Below, one piece after another: positions 1 to 6,485 of a DNA stretch of 7,602 nt. Origin of the DNA: Lachnospiraceae bacterium. Its GTDB lineage: Bacteria; Bacillota; Clostridia; Lachnospirales; Lachnospiraceae. Numbering within the stretch: the stretch's first letter is position 1; each line of letters opens with the position of its first letter. A model generated the notes under the pieces. The model had not been told where the DNA came from. It saw nothing but the letters and a program-made list of their open reading frames with translations, and did no database searches. The stretch lies in assembly GCA_014804565.1 (NCBI GenBank), contig JAAUZN010000058.1:17957-25558 (forward strand), given 5' to 3'. The translations under genes and the position numbers were made by a program.

Positions 1-1505
1 ATCTTGATCTGTCCGGGATATTCCAATTCAGCTTCAATCTGCTTGGAAATATCTCTTGCGAGCAGCACCATATCAGAATCGTTGATCTGTTCCGGAACTA
101 CCATTACACGAATCTCTCTACCTGCTTGAATAGCAAAAGATTTGTCCACACCTTTGAAATTGTTTGTGATGTCTTCTAATTGTTTCAGTCTTGTTGTATA
201 TGTCTCTAATGTCTCTCTTCTTGCTCCCGGTCTCGCCGCAGAAATCGTATCTGCCGCCTGCACCAGACACGCGATCAAAGTCTGTGCCTCCACGTCGCCG
301 TGGTGAGACTCTACCGCATTGATAACAACCGGGCCTTCCTTATACTTCCTACACAGTTCAACACCCAGCTGGATATGGGATCCTTCCATCTCGTGATCCA
401 CAGACTTTCCGATATCATGCAGTAAACCTGCACGCTTCGCCATTCTGACATCCAGTCCCATTTCCGCTGCCAGAAGTCCGGACAACTGTGCCACCTCGAT
501 GGAATGCTTTAATGCGTTCTGACCATAACTGGTTCTGAACTTCATCTTACCAAGCAATCTCACCAGCTCCGGATGAATACCATGTACACCGACCTCGAGG
601 GTGGCTGCTTCGCCCTCCTCTTTGATCATGACCTCCACTTCCTTCTGTGCCTTCTCGACCATCTCCTCGATCCTGGCCGGATGGATTCTCCCGTCCACGA
701 TCAACTTTTCGAGTGCGATCCTGGCTACTTCTCTTCGGATCGGATCAAAGCCGGAAAGAATAACTGCTTCAGGCGTATCATCAATGATCAGATCCACACC
801 GGTCATCGTCTCGAGAGTTCTGATATTACGTCCTTCTCTACCGATGATCCTGCCTTTCATCTCATCGTTGGGAAGCTGCACCACTGAGATCGTGGTCTCG
901 GACACATGATCAGCCGCACATTTCTGAATGGCTGTAACGACATATTCCTTCGCCTTCTTGTCCGCTTCCTCCTTCGCTCTGCTCTCCATCTCCTTGATCA
1001 TGACAGCAGTTTCGTGTTTTACTTCATCCTCAACAATTTTCAACAGATAATCTTTTGCTTGTTCGGAGGTTAAACCTGAGATTCGTTCCAGTTCCTGTAA
1101 TCTTTGCTCGTTCAGCTTGGAAATTTCTTCTCGCTGTTTAGCCAGAGCTTCTTCCTTCGCTGCCAAGCTTGCTTCTTTTTTCTCAATAGCGTCCGCTTTC
1201 TTATCGATGTTCTCTTCCTTCTGCTGCACACGACGCTCATAGCGCTGTGCCTCGGCACGACGTTCCTTGATTTCCTTGTCAAGCTCATTCTTTGTACGAA
1301 TGGACTCTTCCTTGACTTCAAGCAACGACTCACGCTTCTTCGTCTCAGCAGTTTTGAGAGCTTCATCGATGATCTCTCTTGCTTTCTCATCCGCATTGCC
1401 AAGCTTCGCTTCCGTCATCTTTTTTTGATATTTGGTCGCGATCAGGGCTGCTGCCGGAATTGAGATCACAAGTGTGACAACTATTGCTACCACAACTTGC
1501 AACAT
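1..1505 (-). CDS. rny: Ribonuclease Y (RNase Y), 3' end cut off by window edge
   Basis: RNase Y is a membrane-anchored endoribonuclease that starts decay of many mRNAs in Firmicutes. Reading from ATG at 1505-1503, 501 codons stay open to the window edge. Residues 1-24 form a hydrophobic N-terminal anchor. Residues about 30-200 are a long Glu/Lys/Arg/Ala-rich coiled coil. A KH domain follows, with the signature [12 protein letters not shown] at 218-229. The HD metal-dependent phosphohydrolase domain shows H334, LLHDIGK at 361-367 (H363/D364), H371, ESHHGD at 399-404 and [13 protein letters not shown] at 417-429. Family members are about 520 residues, so only about the last 20 are missing. The start is supported by AAGGAGGTG 8 nt upstream. 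The gene lies 126 bp downstream of recX and seems to have its own promoter (1617-1645). The recA-rny neighbourhood is conserved in Bacillus. Identity is very secure. Confidence 0.97.
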   Translation of the reverse strand, partial: MLQVVVAIVVTLVISIPAAALIATKYQKKMTEAKLGNADEKAREIIDEALKTAETKKRESLLEVKEESIRTKNELDKEIKERRAEAQRYERRVQQKEENIDKKADAIEKKEASLAAKEEALAKQREEISKLNEQRLQELERISGLTSEQAKDYLLKIVEDEVKHETAVMIKEMESRAKEEADKKAKEYVVTAIQKCAADHVSETTISVVQLPNDEMKGRIIGREGRNIRTLETMTGVDLIIDDTPEAVILSGFDPIRREVARIALEKLIVDGRIHPARIEEMVEKAQKEVEVMIKEEGEAATLEVGVHGIHPELVRLLGKMKFRTSYGQNALKHSIEVAQLSGLLAAEMGLDVRMAKRAGLLHDIGKSVDHEMEGSHIQLGVELCRKYKEGPVVINAVESHHGDVEAQTLIACLVQAADTISAARPGARRETLETYTTRLKQLEDITNNFKGVDKSFAIQAGREIRVMVVPEQINDSDMVLLARDISKQIEAELEYPGQIK

Positions 1506-1508
1506 TAC

Positions 1509-1522
1509 AGGAGCACCTCCTT
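1509..1522 (-). promoter_or_regulatory. Strong Shine-Dalgarno of rny inside a small inverted repeat
   Basis: On the minus strand AAGGAGGTG precedes the rny ATG with 8 nt between, which is close to full complementarity to the 16S rRNA 3' end and fixes the start codon. The same bases belong to a perfect 5-bp inverted repeat, AGGAG-GTG-CTCCT at 1521-1509, so the ribosome site could fold on itself. The triloop is tight and the hairpin is small, so its regulatory meaning is uncertain. Confidence 0.7.
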
Positions 1523-1616
1523 ATTTAGTTTTCATTGTACATTACCTAATCTATTGACGGCTGTTATGGTTTTCCTATCCATAGCACCCCGATAGTAAGC
1601 AAACTACAACGTACTA

Positions 1617-1645
1617 ATTTTATACCGGATTTTATGTTATGTCAA
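1617..1645 (-). promoter_or_regulatory. Predicted sigma-A-type promoter of rny, -35 inside recX
   Basis: The minus strand has a perfect -35 TTGACA at 1645-1640, a 17-nt spacer, and a -10 TAAAAT at 1622-1617 (5 of 6 to consensus). An alternative -10, TATAAA at 1624-1619, has a 15-nt spacer. The -35 element is formed by recX codons for Leu-Asp-Ile just before the recX stop. Transcription would start near 1610 and give rny a leader of about 105 nt. This would let the RNA-decay enzyme be made independently of the SOS-controlled recA-recX unit. Read-through from recX is still possible because I see no terminator between the two genes. Confidence 0.65.
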
Positions 1646-2249
1646 GCGAAAGAGCTCTGTTGATTGCCTCGGAATGAAAACCTCTGCGATAAAGAAATGC
1701 GTACATTCTCTGTTTTTCCTGTCTCGTAGCCATTTTCGCATCATACTTTTTTTTCTGTAAAAGGGCTCTGATCATAGTCTCCTCATCCTGACTCGCGCCC
1801 TCCTCCTCCAATTCAGTAAAAACCTGCTGGGTAAGCTTCCTGTCGATTCCCTTGCGCTGCAGATCCTGTTCTATGCGTGTCCTGCTCTTTCTGTCCAGAT
1901 TGTAGAGAATAAAATCTCTGGCATAACGAAGATCGTCTATATAGCCGTAGGACTCCACATAAGCGACCGCATCCTCGATACAGGTCTCCGGATAATCACC
2001 GTTTCTTAGTTTCTCCCGCAGGTCGGCCGTAGTATAATCTCTTTTCTGCAGCAGATTCATGGCTCTCTTCACGGCACGTTTAGGCAGGATCTCCTCCTGA
2101 ATCTCCCGCAGGCTCTCCTCCGGAATTTCTTCTCCCTCCCGGATGCCCAGGCGTCTCAGTTCCCCTCTGTACAGCACAAAGGCGATTTCATCCTCCACAT
2201 AAACCCGATAACGGCCCCTGGATATCTCCGACAGCTGCGTGACGATCAT
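1632..2249 (-). CDS. recX: RecX, modulator of RecA
   Basis: RecX binds RecA-DNA filaments and tunes recombination and the SOS response, usually as an inhibitor of filament growth. The 205-residue protein is in the usual family size range. It is Arg/Lys- and Glu-rich and has the repeated three-helix units expected of RecX: roughly 57-98, 103-145 and 155-200. The best signature is [14 protein letters not shown] at 101-114, the counterpart of the conserved G-[YF]-[IL]-[DN]-D-x-[RK]-[FY]-A motif. The ATG overlaps the recA stop codon (ATGA, 2249-2246), and GGAGG at 2258-2254, inside the last recA codons, supplies the ribosome site, so translation is probably coupled to recA. It should share the LexA-controlled recA promoter, which fits its role. 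The last codons carry the predicted -35 of rny. Confidence 0.95.
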   Translation of the reverse strand: MIVTQLSEISRGRYRVYVEDEIAFVLYRGELRRLGIREGEEIPEESLREIQEEILPKRAVKRAMNLLQKRDYTTADLREKLRNGDYPETCIEDAVAYVESYGYIDDLRYARDFILYNLDRKSRTRIEQDLQRKGIDRKLTQQVFTELEEEGASQDEETMIRALLQKKKYDAKMATRQEKQRMYAFLYRRGFHSEAINRALSLDIT

Positions 2250-3319
2250 GCTTCCTCCGTATCTTTCTTATCAGATTTCCCCTTGGCAGCCGCCTCTTTG
2301 CCCGGCGCCGGTTCCTCAGGATCCGTCTCCAGATTAAACAGTTCTCTGACTTTTCTCTCCACCTCATCACGCATAGCCGGATTATCCTTCAGATACTGCT
2401 TCGCATTCTCTCTGCCTTGTCCGATCTTATTACCCTCATAGGCATACCATGCACCGCTCTTATTGATAATGTTATTTTCCGCCGCCAGATCCAGAATATC
2501 GCCTACTGTGGAGATGCCTTCTCCAAACATAATATCGAACTCCGCCTCTCTGAAGGGCGGTGCCACTTTATTCTTTACGACCTTAACCCTGGTCCTGTTA
2601 CCGATCACTTCTCCCCCCTGTTTTAACGCCTCGATCCTTCTGACATCGAGCCGTACAGAGGAATAAAATTTCAGCGCCCGACCGCCTGTGGTGGTCTCCG
2701 GATTGCCGAACATAATACCCACTTTCTCACGCAGCTGATTGATAAACACCACCGTACAGTTGGATTTGCTGATGACCGCCGTAAGCTTCCGAAGCGCCTG
2801 AGACATCAATCTGGCCTGCAGACCCACATGGCTGTCTCCCATATCGCCGTCTATCTCCGCCTTGGGCACCAGTGCTGCTACAGAGTCCACCACAATGATA
2901 TCAACAGCGCCGGAGCGCACCATGGTCTCCGTGATCTCAAGGGCCTGCTCACCGCAGTCCGGCTGAGAAATATACAGATTGTCAATATCTACACCAATGT
3001 TTTTTGCATAGACAGGATCCAGTGCGTGCTCCGCATCAATAAAGCCTGCGATGCCGCCCCTCTTCTGCACCTCTGCGATCATATGTAAGGTAACCGTGGT
3101 CTTACCACTGGACTCCGGTCCATAGATCTCAACCACTCTGCCTTTCGGAATCCCGCCGAGGCCCAGTGCAATATCCAAGCTCAGGGATCCCGTAGGGATC
3201 GTCTCCACATTCATCTGTACGGAGGGATCGCCCAGTTTCATCACGGCACCCTTACCAAACTGTCTCTCTATCTGCCCTAAGGCCGCATCCAATGCTTTTA
3301 ATTTTTCATCTCTTTCCAT
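2246..3319 (-). CDS. recA: RecA recombinase
   Basis: RecA is the DNA-dependent ATPase that forms filaments on single-stranded DNA, carries out strand exchange, and triggers LexA self-cleavage. The 357-residue length is normal. Motifs seen: Walker A GPESSGKT at 67-74, [10 protein letters not shown] at 93-102, Walker B IIVVDS at 141-146 (D145), the L1 region around [16 protein letters not shown] at 155-170, [19 protein letters not shown] at 192-210 spanning the Gln switch (Q195) and loop L2, and the C-terminal domain from about 270. The tail (331-357) is low in complexity and rich in Glu, Lys and Pro, as in other RecA proteins. The ATG has AAGGAG 8 nt upstream (3333-3328). Its own promoter has two LexA-type boxes, and a terminator isolates it from the upstream cinA unit. 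No key residue is missing. Confidence 0.99.
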   Translation of the reverse strand: MERDEKLKALDAALGQIERQFGKGAVMKLGDPSVQMNVETIPTGSLSLDIALGLGGIPKGRVVEIYGPESSGKTTVTLHMIAEVQKRGGIAGFIDAEHALDPVYAKNIGVDIDNLYISQPDCGEQALEITETMVRSGAVDIIVVDSVAALVPKAEIDGDMGDSHVGLQARLMSQALRKLTAVISKSNCTVVFINQLREKVGIMFGNPETTTGGRALKFYSSVRLDVRRIEALKQGGEVIGNRTRVKVVKNKVAPPFREAEFDIMFGEGISTVGDILDLAAENNIINKSGAWYAYEGNKIGQGRENAKQYLKDNPAMRDEVERKVRELFNLETDPEEPAPGKEAAAKGKSDKKDTEEA

Positions 3320-3336
3320 TATTCGCTCTCCTTTTC

Positions 3337-3350
3337 AGAACATTTGTTCT
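3337..3350. promoter_or_regulatory. LexA (Cheo-type) SOS box over the recA start region
   Basis: AGAACATTTGTTCT contains the perfect Gram-positive LexA core GAAC-N4-GTTC, and the symmetry extends one more base pair on each side (A/T). It lies 7 to 20 bp downstream of the -10 element of the recA promoter, so a bound LexA dimer would cover the predicted transcription start. Binding of LexA is inferred from the sequence match only. Confidence 0.85.
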
Positions 3351-3356
3351 AATCAC

Positions 3357-3385
3357 AGAATAAAACAAACGTTCGTTTTTGTCAA
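3357..3385 (-). promoter_or_regulatory. Predicted promoter of recA-recX
   Basis: The minus strand has a perfect -35 TTGACA at 3385-3380, exactly 17 nt of spacer, and -10 TATTCT at 3362-3357 (4 of 6 to consensus). Transcription would start at about 3350, giving a short leader of about 30 nt with AAGGAG at 3333-3328. The LexA-type boxes at 3362-3375 and 3337-3350 sit in the spacer and at the start site, the positions expected for repression. Confidence 0.85.
3362..3375. promoter_or_regulatory. Second LexA (Cheo-type) box in the recA promoter spacer
   Basis: On the minus strand CGAACGTTTGTTTT keeps one perfect half-site (CGAAC) and one nearly perfect one (GTTT for GTTC). Read on the plus strand, AAAACAAACGTTCG matches the Bacillus consensus CGAACRNRYGTTYG at 12 of 14 positions. 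It fills the spacer between the -35 and -10 of the recA promoter. Its centre lies 25 bp from that of the other box, somewhat more than two helical turns, so two dimers could bind together. Confidence 0.75.
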
Positions 3386-3605
3386 CTTTTATTTGGTTAA
3401 AACGATCCTATCATTTTTCATGTCCCATAAATGACACTCTATCCTCCTTTCCATGTATAATTTTCTAAAAAACTTAACAATGGAAACCGTGGCGAAATGC
3501 CGGACATGCATATGCATAACAGATTCCACTTCCTCAGATGTCTTTAGTCTATCAGAGAATCCTCTGCCTGTCAAATAATAAAACTTCCTTTGCACGGGTC
3601 TGCAC

Positions 3606-3642
3606 ATATAAAAGAAGCACAGACATCCGCAGACGCCTGTGC
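3606..3642 (-). terminator. Intrinsic terminator ending the rimO-pgsA-cinA-membrane protein unit
   Basis: On the minus strand GCACAGGCGTC pairs with GATGTCTGTGC (11 bp, two G-U pairs) around the loop TGCG. The closing C-G pair makes this a stable UNCG-type tetraloop. The stem is followed by the U-rich run TTCTTTTATAT. It begins 17 bases after the stop codon of the membrane-protein gene. The opposite flank has six A residues on this strand (TTTTTT on plus at 3647-3652), so it could also work from the plus strand, although no plus-strand gene is seen. Confidence 0.85.
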
Positions 3643-3658
3643 CACCTTTTTTCTCCTG

Positions 3659-5155
3659 TCAAAACACTTTCAGATATTCCTCATACTCCTCATAGGTGAC
3701 TGTCACCCATCCATACCCATCGTCATAATTAAAACCGATCTCCATGCCCTTGGGCGTATAGAAAACGATCACATCATCGGAATTAAAATATTTCGTGATC
3801 TCCTGATCCGTCATATAATTGAGCGAATCGATCTCTCCGTTCTGCTCGTCGCTTCTCTCTCTGAAATCTACGGAAAACGCATCGTCAATCTTGAGGATAT
3901 CTTTATTGTCCAGGACCACACCGTTTTTCATGTCCACATTGACACAGATCAGATAAACCCCGCCGTCCATACCTGCGCCCATATCACTGTAAATCTCTTC
4001 CTGATAGATAACGCTCAGCTTATCCTCGTCCATATAGGTCACATAACCGGCCAGAGTCGCTATAAAATAACCCTCCTCATCCTCCTGCATATGCTTCTTA
4101 TAGTCCTTCTCAAAGAGATCTATCACGCGATCCAATTCCTTTCTGACCGCCTGATTGAGCTTATCCAGATTGGGAACCTCGTCCCCGGAGATCACCGGGT
4201 AGTCTGCCATGAGCATGAAATTGTCAGTTTCAAAATCCGGTTCATACTCATAATATTCCATCTCTACCTGATAGGACAGATCATACTTGATATCGTCGTG
4301 TATCGTATAGTATTCGTCGCTGTCGTAGTCGTAATCATAATCATAGTCGTAATCGTAGTCATAATCATAGTCGTAATCATAACTGTAATCATGGTCATTA
4401 TGGAAGAGATCATTTTGATCATCGTCATCGTCGAAGTCAAAAGCATCGTCAAAGTTGTACACATCCCGCCGAAGATCCTCTTTCTCTTTTTCGGAAAGCA
4501 TATCCGCAGCTCTGCTTGCCAGAGCGAATACCGCCACCAGAAACAGGATAACGATCACGATGACGATTCCTATGATCAGACCTGTATGCTTTCCCTTCTG
4601 AGGCACCGCATAGGGACTGTATGGATTATTGTAGGGAGGCTGATTCCCATAGGGAGGCTGTCCGCCGTAGCCCGCACCCTGCGGATTGCCGTAGGAAGGC
4701 TGTCCGCCGTAACCCATACCCTGCTGGCTCCCGTAATAGGGCTGTCCGCCATAACCGGTGCCCTGCGGATTACCGTAAGGAGGCTGTCCGCCGTAACCCA
4801 TATCCTGTTGGCTCCCGTAAGGAGGCTGCACGCCATAACCCATGTCCTGTTGGTTCCCGTAAGGAGGCTGCACGCCGTAACCGGCACCCTGCTGGTTCCC
4901 GTAAGGAGACTGCGCGCCATAGCCGTCCTGCCCCTGCGGATTGCCATAATAAGACTGTCCGCCGTAACCGCCATAACCATTATCAGCCGGCGGATAAACG
5001 CCGCTCCCCGGATAAGCAGGATTACCGGATTCATTTACCTGGTAGTCCGTCTCCTGCTGACTGCCGGAAAAAAGGCCGTGGGTATCTACCACTTCCGTCT
5101 CTACGATGTTTGTCTCTTCTCCCTGCAGGCCTTCTAAATTATCAGATCCGTTCAT
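3659..5155 (-). CDS. Uncharacterised single-pass membrane protein with Gly/Tyr/Gln repeats, (Tyr-Asp)10 tract and DUF3298-like C-terminus
   Basis: I do not recognise a named gene. The chosen ATG (5155) gives 498 residues and has AAGGAG 6 nt upstream. The longer reading from a TTG at 5191 runs into cinA and lacks a ribosome site. In order: a hydrophilic acidic segment (1-60); eight imperfect repeats of about 14 residues, type GYGGQPPYGNPQGA (63-171); a basic stretch KGK (187-189); one transmembrane helix (about 192-213); a short Lys/Glu/Arg stretch; an acidic region (235-281) with DDDDD and ten Tyr-Asp pairs (259-278); then a folded domain (about 296-498). That domain has the style of DUF3298/RsiV-type extracytoplasmic domains, for example VIVFYTPKGMEIGFN near the end. 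Lysines before the helix predict N-in, C-out topology. It is the last gene before a terminator, 16 bp after cinA. Function unknown; the domain call is tentative. Confidence 0.85.
   Translation of the reverse strand: MNGSDNLEGLQGEETNIVETEVVDTHGLFSGSQQETDYQVNESGNPAYPGSGVYPPADNGYGGYGGQSYYGNPQGQDGYGAQSPYGNQQGAGYGVQPPYGNQQDMGYGVQPPYGSQQDMGYGGQPPYGNPQGTGYGGQPYYGSQQGMGYGGQPSYGNPQGAGYGGQPPYGNQPPYNNPYSPYAVPQKGKHTGLIIGIVIVIVILFLVAVFALASRAADMLSEKEKEDLRRDVYNFDDAFDFDDDDDQNDLFHNDHDYSYDYDYDYDYDYDYDYDYDYDSDEYYTIHDDIKYDLSYQVEMEYYEYEPDFETDNFMLMADYPVISGDEVPNLDKLNQAVRKELDRVIDLFEKDYKKHMQEDEEGYFIATLAGYVTYMDEDKLSVIYQEEIYSDMGAGMDGGVYLICVNVDMKNGVVLDNKDILKIDDAFSVDFRERSDEQNGEIDSLNYMTDQEITKYFNSDDVIVFYTPKGMEIGFNYDDGYGWVTVTYEEYEEYLKVF
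4322..4381 (-). repeat. Ten tandem Tyr-Asp codon pairs (6-bp repeat)
   Basis: Ten consecutive 6-bp units encode Tyr-Asp. The bases vary only at third positions (TAT/TAC and GAT/GAC), so the dipeptide is perfect while the DNA repeat is not. This suggests either selection on the protein or an old expansion followed by silent drift. Near matches continue on both sides (Tyr-Ser before, Ser-Asp-Glu-Tyr-Tyr after). On the plus strand the tract reads as GTCGTA/ATCATA hexamers. Confidence 0.95.
4643..4969 (-). repeat. Intragenic 42-bp tandem repeats encoding Gly/Tyr/Gln/Pro units
   Basis: About eight units are seen. The first has 15 codons, the next six have 14 codons (42 bp) each, and the last is truncated. 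The consensus is G-Y-G-[GAV]-Q-[PS]-[PYS]-Y-G-[NS]-[PQ]-Q-[GD]-[AMT]. The pattern CCGTAA-GGAGGCTG recurs at 42-bp spacing on the plus strand. Differences among units are both silent and amino-acid changing. Copy number may vary between strains. Confidence 0.95.
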
Positions 5156-5171
5156 CTTTTTCTCCTTTTTC
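5156..5171 (-). promoter_or_regulatory. Ribosome binding site deciding the start of the membrane-protein gene
   Basis: The gap between the cinA stop (TGA, 5174-5172) and the ATG at 5155-5153 is purine-rich and contains AAGGAG (5167-5162) with 6 nt to the ATG. The alternative TTG at 5191 lies inside cinA and has no such site, so its 12 extra Lys/Glu-rich residues are read-through of this ribosome site, not protein. Confidence 0.85.
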
Positions 5172-6443
5172 TCACTTTTCCTTACCGCCAAAGGTCATTT
5201 CACTGTAATATTGCAAAATACACTCCCGCAGCAGCGCAAGGGCCGCCGCCACCGTGCTCTCTCTGATCTTTTCCCGACTGCCGTGGAAATGACATTCCTT
5301 CACCGTTATTCTCCCGCACACGTTACAGCCGATATATACCAGTCCCACCGGCTTTTCCGGCGTCCCGCCGTCCGGTCCGGCAATCCCGGTGGTGGAGACA
5401 CTCACATCGGCTCTGGCAAGGGCTGCTGCCGTCTTCGCCATCTCTCTTGCGATCTGTTCGCTGACCGCGCCATGCTTTACCAGGATATTCTTTTTGATCC
5501 CTAACAGTCTGCGCTTGGATTTATTGGAGTAGGTCACATAACCGGACTTAAAGACCTCCGATACACCGGGCACATTGATCAGCCTGGCGGAAAGCATACC
5601 GCCCGTACAGGACTCCACCGTGCAGGCCGTCAGCTTGTTCGCCGCAAGCAGATCCACCACTGCTTTCTCCAACGTCACATCGCTGTCCGTGGTATAAATA
5701 TGATTGCCGAACCGCCCTTTCAACTCCTTGACGACCGGCTTCACCAGCTTCTTCGCTTCTTTTTCATCCTGTGCCGTGGCCGTTACCCGAAGATGCACTT
5801 CACCGGTCTTCGCATAGGTTGCTATCGTGGGATTGCTCTGCTTTGTGATCAGATCCTCCACCATACTCTCCGCCTTGCTCTCTCCCACGCCGCTGATCTT
5901 CACAGTCTGAGAATAGATCACACCGGTCTGCAGGCCCGCGAGGTAAGGCATAATGGAGTTCTCAAACATGGGAATCAGTTCTCCCGGAGGTCCCGGCATC
6001 AGGATCAGGTGTTTGTCATTCTCTGTTATGATGATTCCCGGCGCCGTACCGCCCGGGTTATCTACCACGATGCACCCTTCCGGCACCATGGCCTGTTTCC
6101 AGTTGTTGTCCGTGATCTCCAGATTTCTCTCTGCAAAAAACTGCCGGATCGCTTTCTTCGACGGCTCGTGCAGATAGAGTTCTCTTCCCATCACCTTAGC
6201 CGCCGCCTCCTTGGTCAGATCATCCTGGGTGGGCCCGAGACCGCCCGACAAGAGCAGGATGTCCGCTCTGGAGAGCGCAAGCTTGATAGTCTCCATAACT
6301 CTCTCCTCATTGTCACCGACCACATCCTGATGATAACAGGAAAGTCCCAGCTCTGCACACTTTTCCGCCAGATATGCGGCGTTCGTATTTACGATATTAC
6401 CCAACAATATCTCTGTTCCCACTGCAATGATCTCTACTGTCAT
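5172..6443 (-). CDS. cinA: CinA: competence/damage-inducible protein with NMN deamidase domain
   Basis: The 423 residues match full-length two-domain CinA. The N-terminal MoCF-like (COG1058) domain shows VGTEILLG at 8-15, SGGLGPTQDDLTKE at 66-79, NPGGTAPG at 129-136 and MPGPPGE at 149-155. In some family members it has ADP-ribose pyrophosphatase activity. The C-terminal PncC-like domain (about 255-415) shows ESCTGG at 277-282 with the presumed catalytic Ser278, SGYVTYSNKSKRRLLG at 300-315 and TGIAGPDGGTPEKPVGLVYIG at 352-372. This domain deamidates nicotinamide mononucleotide for NAD salvage. The ATG follows pgsA by 42 bp, with a modest AGGG site 9 nt upstream. cinA beside recA is a conserved arrangement and forms one operon with it in Streptococcus pneumoniae, but here another gene and a terminator separate them. 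Confidence 0.97.
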   Translation of the reverse strand: MTVEIIAVGTEILLGNIVNTNAAYLAEKCAELGLSCYHQDVVGDNEERVMETIKLALSRADILLLSGGLGPTQDDLTKEAAAKVMGRELYLHEPSKKAIRQFFAERNLEITDNNWKQAMVPEGCIVVDNPGGTAPGIIITENDKHLILMPGPPGELIPMFENSIMPYLAGLQTGVIYSQTVKISGVGESKAESMVEDLITKQSNPTIATYAKTGEVHLRVTATAQDEKEAKKLVKPVVKELKGRFGNHIYTTDSDVTLEKAVVDLLAANKLTACTVESCTGGMLSARLINVPGVSEVFKSGYVTYSNKSKRRLLGIKKNILVKHGAVSEQIAREMAKTAAALARADVSVSTTGIAGPDGGTPEKPVGLVYIGCNVCGRITVKECHFHGSREKIRESTVAAALALLRECILQYYSEMTFGGKEK

Positions 6444-6485
6444 AGCACGCTTCCCTCTCTGCCATATCTATGCCATCAATGTCTG

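Larger units (their letters stand above)
3320..3658. other. Intergenic region between the membrane-protein gene and recA
   Basis: This gap of 339 bp holds the intrinsic terminator (3606-3642) at one end and the recA promoter with its two LexA-type boxes (3337-3385) at the other. Between them lie about 220 AT-rich bases with no convincing gene. An open frame of 72 codons (3389-3607, minus) starts inside the terminator's U-tract without a ribosome site and is not credible. Other marks are a perfect 12-bp palindrome ATGCATATGCAT (3506-3517) and an orphan Shine-Dalgarno-like AAAGGAGG (3450-3443). Confidence 0.7.

Noticed and set aside
1104..1463. Frames of 119 codons (plus) and 96 codons (minus, 1112-1402) inside rny
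   Set aside because: They are shadows of the low-complexity coiled-coil codons of RNase Y. The true frame is continuous from 1505 to the window edge with KH and HD motifs.
1554..1582. Promoter-like TTGACG...TATCCA on the plus strand upstream of rny
   Set aside because: The -10 match is poor and no plus-strand gene or transcript feature follows; downstream on that strand is only the antisense of recX.
3389..3607. 72-codon minus-strand frame between the membrane-protein gene and recA
   Set aside because: Its ATG lies in the U-tract of the terminator with no ribosome site. The translation has no recognisable pattern and the frame ends next to the recA -35. It is probably chance.
4322..4969. 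CRISPR array
   Set aside because: The two repeat blocks are contiguous coding repeats without spacers and are in frame within one gene.
3590..5137. Open frame of 515 codons on the plus strand
   Set aside because: It lies entirely antisense to the membrane-protein gene. Its runs of Ile/Val are the reverse complement of the Tyr-Asp and Asp codon tracts and its Arg-rich part mirrors the 42-bp repeats. It has no domain, and the minus-strand gene has a good ribosome site, topology and terminator.
4576..5208. Frames with internal repeats in other registers (minus 4576-5034 and plus 4621-5208)
   Set aside because: Any frame through a 42-bp repeat array shows protein repeats. Only the GYGGQPPYGN frame continues into a transmembrane helix and a folded domain and has a ribosome site.
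6444..6485. Possible regulatory element in the 42-bp gap between pgsA and cinA
   Set aside because: I see no hairpin or promoter, only a weak AGGG ribosome site and a chance repeat of ATGGCA.
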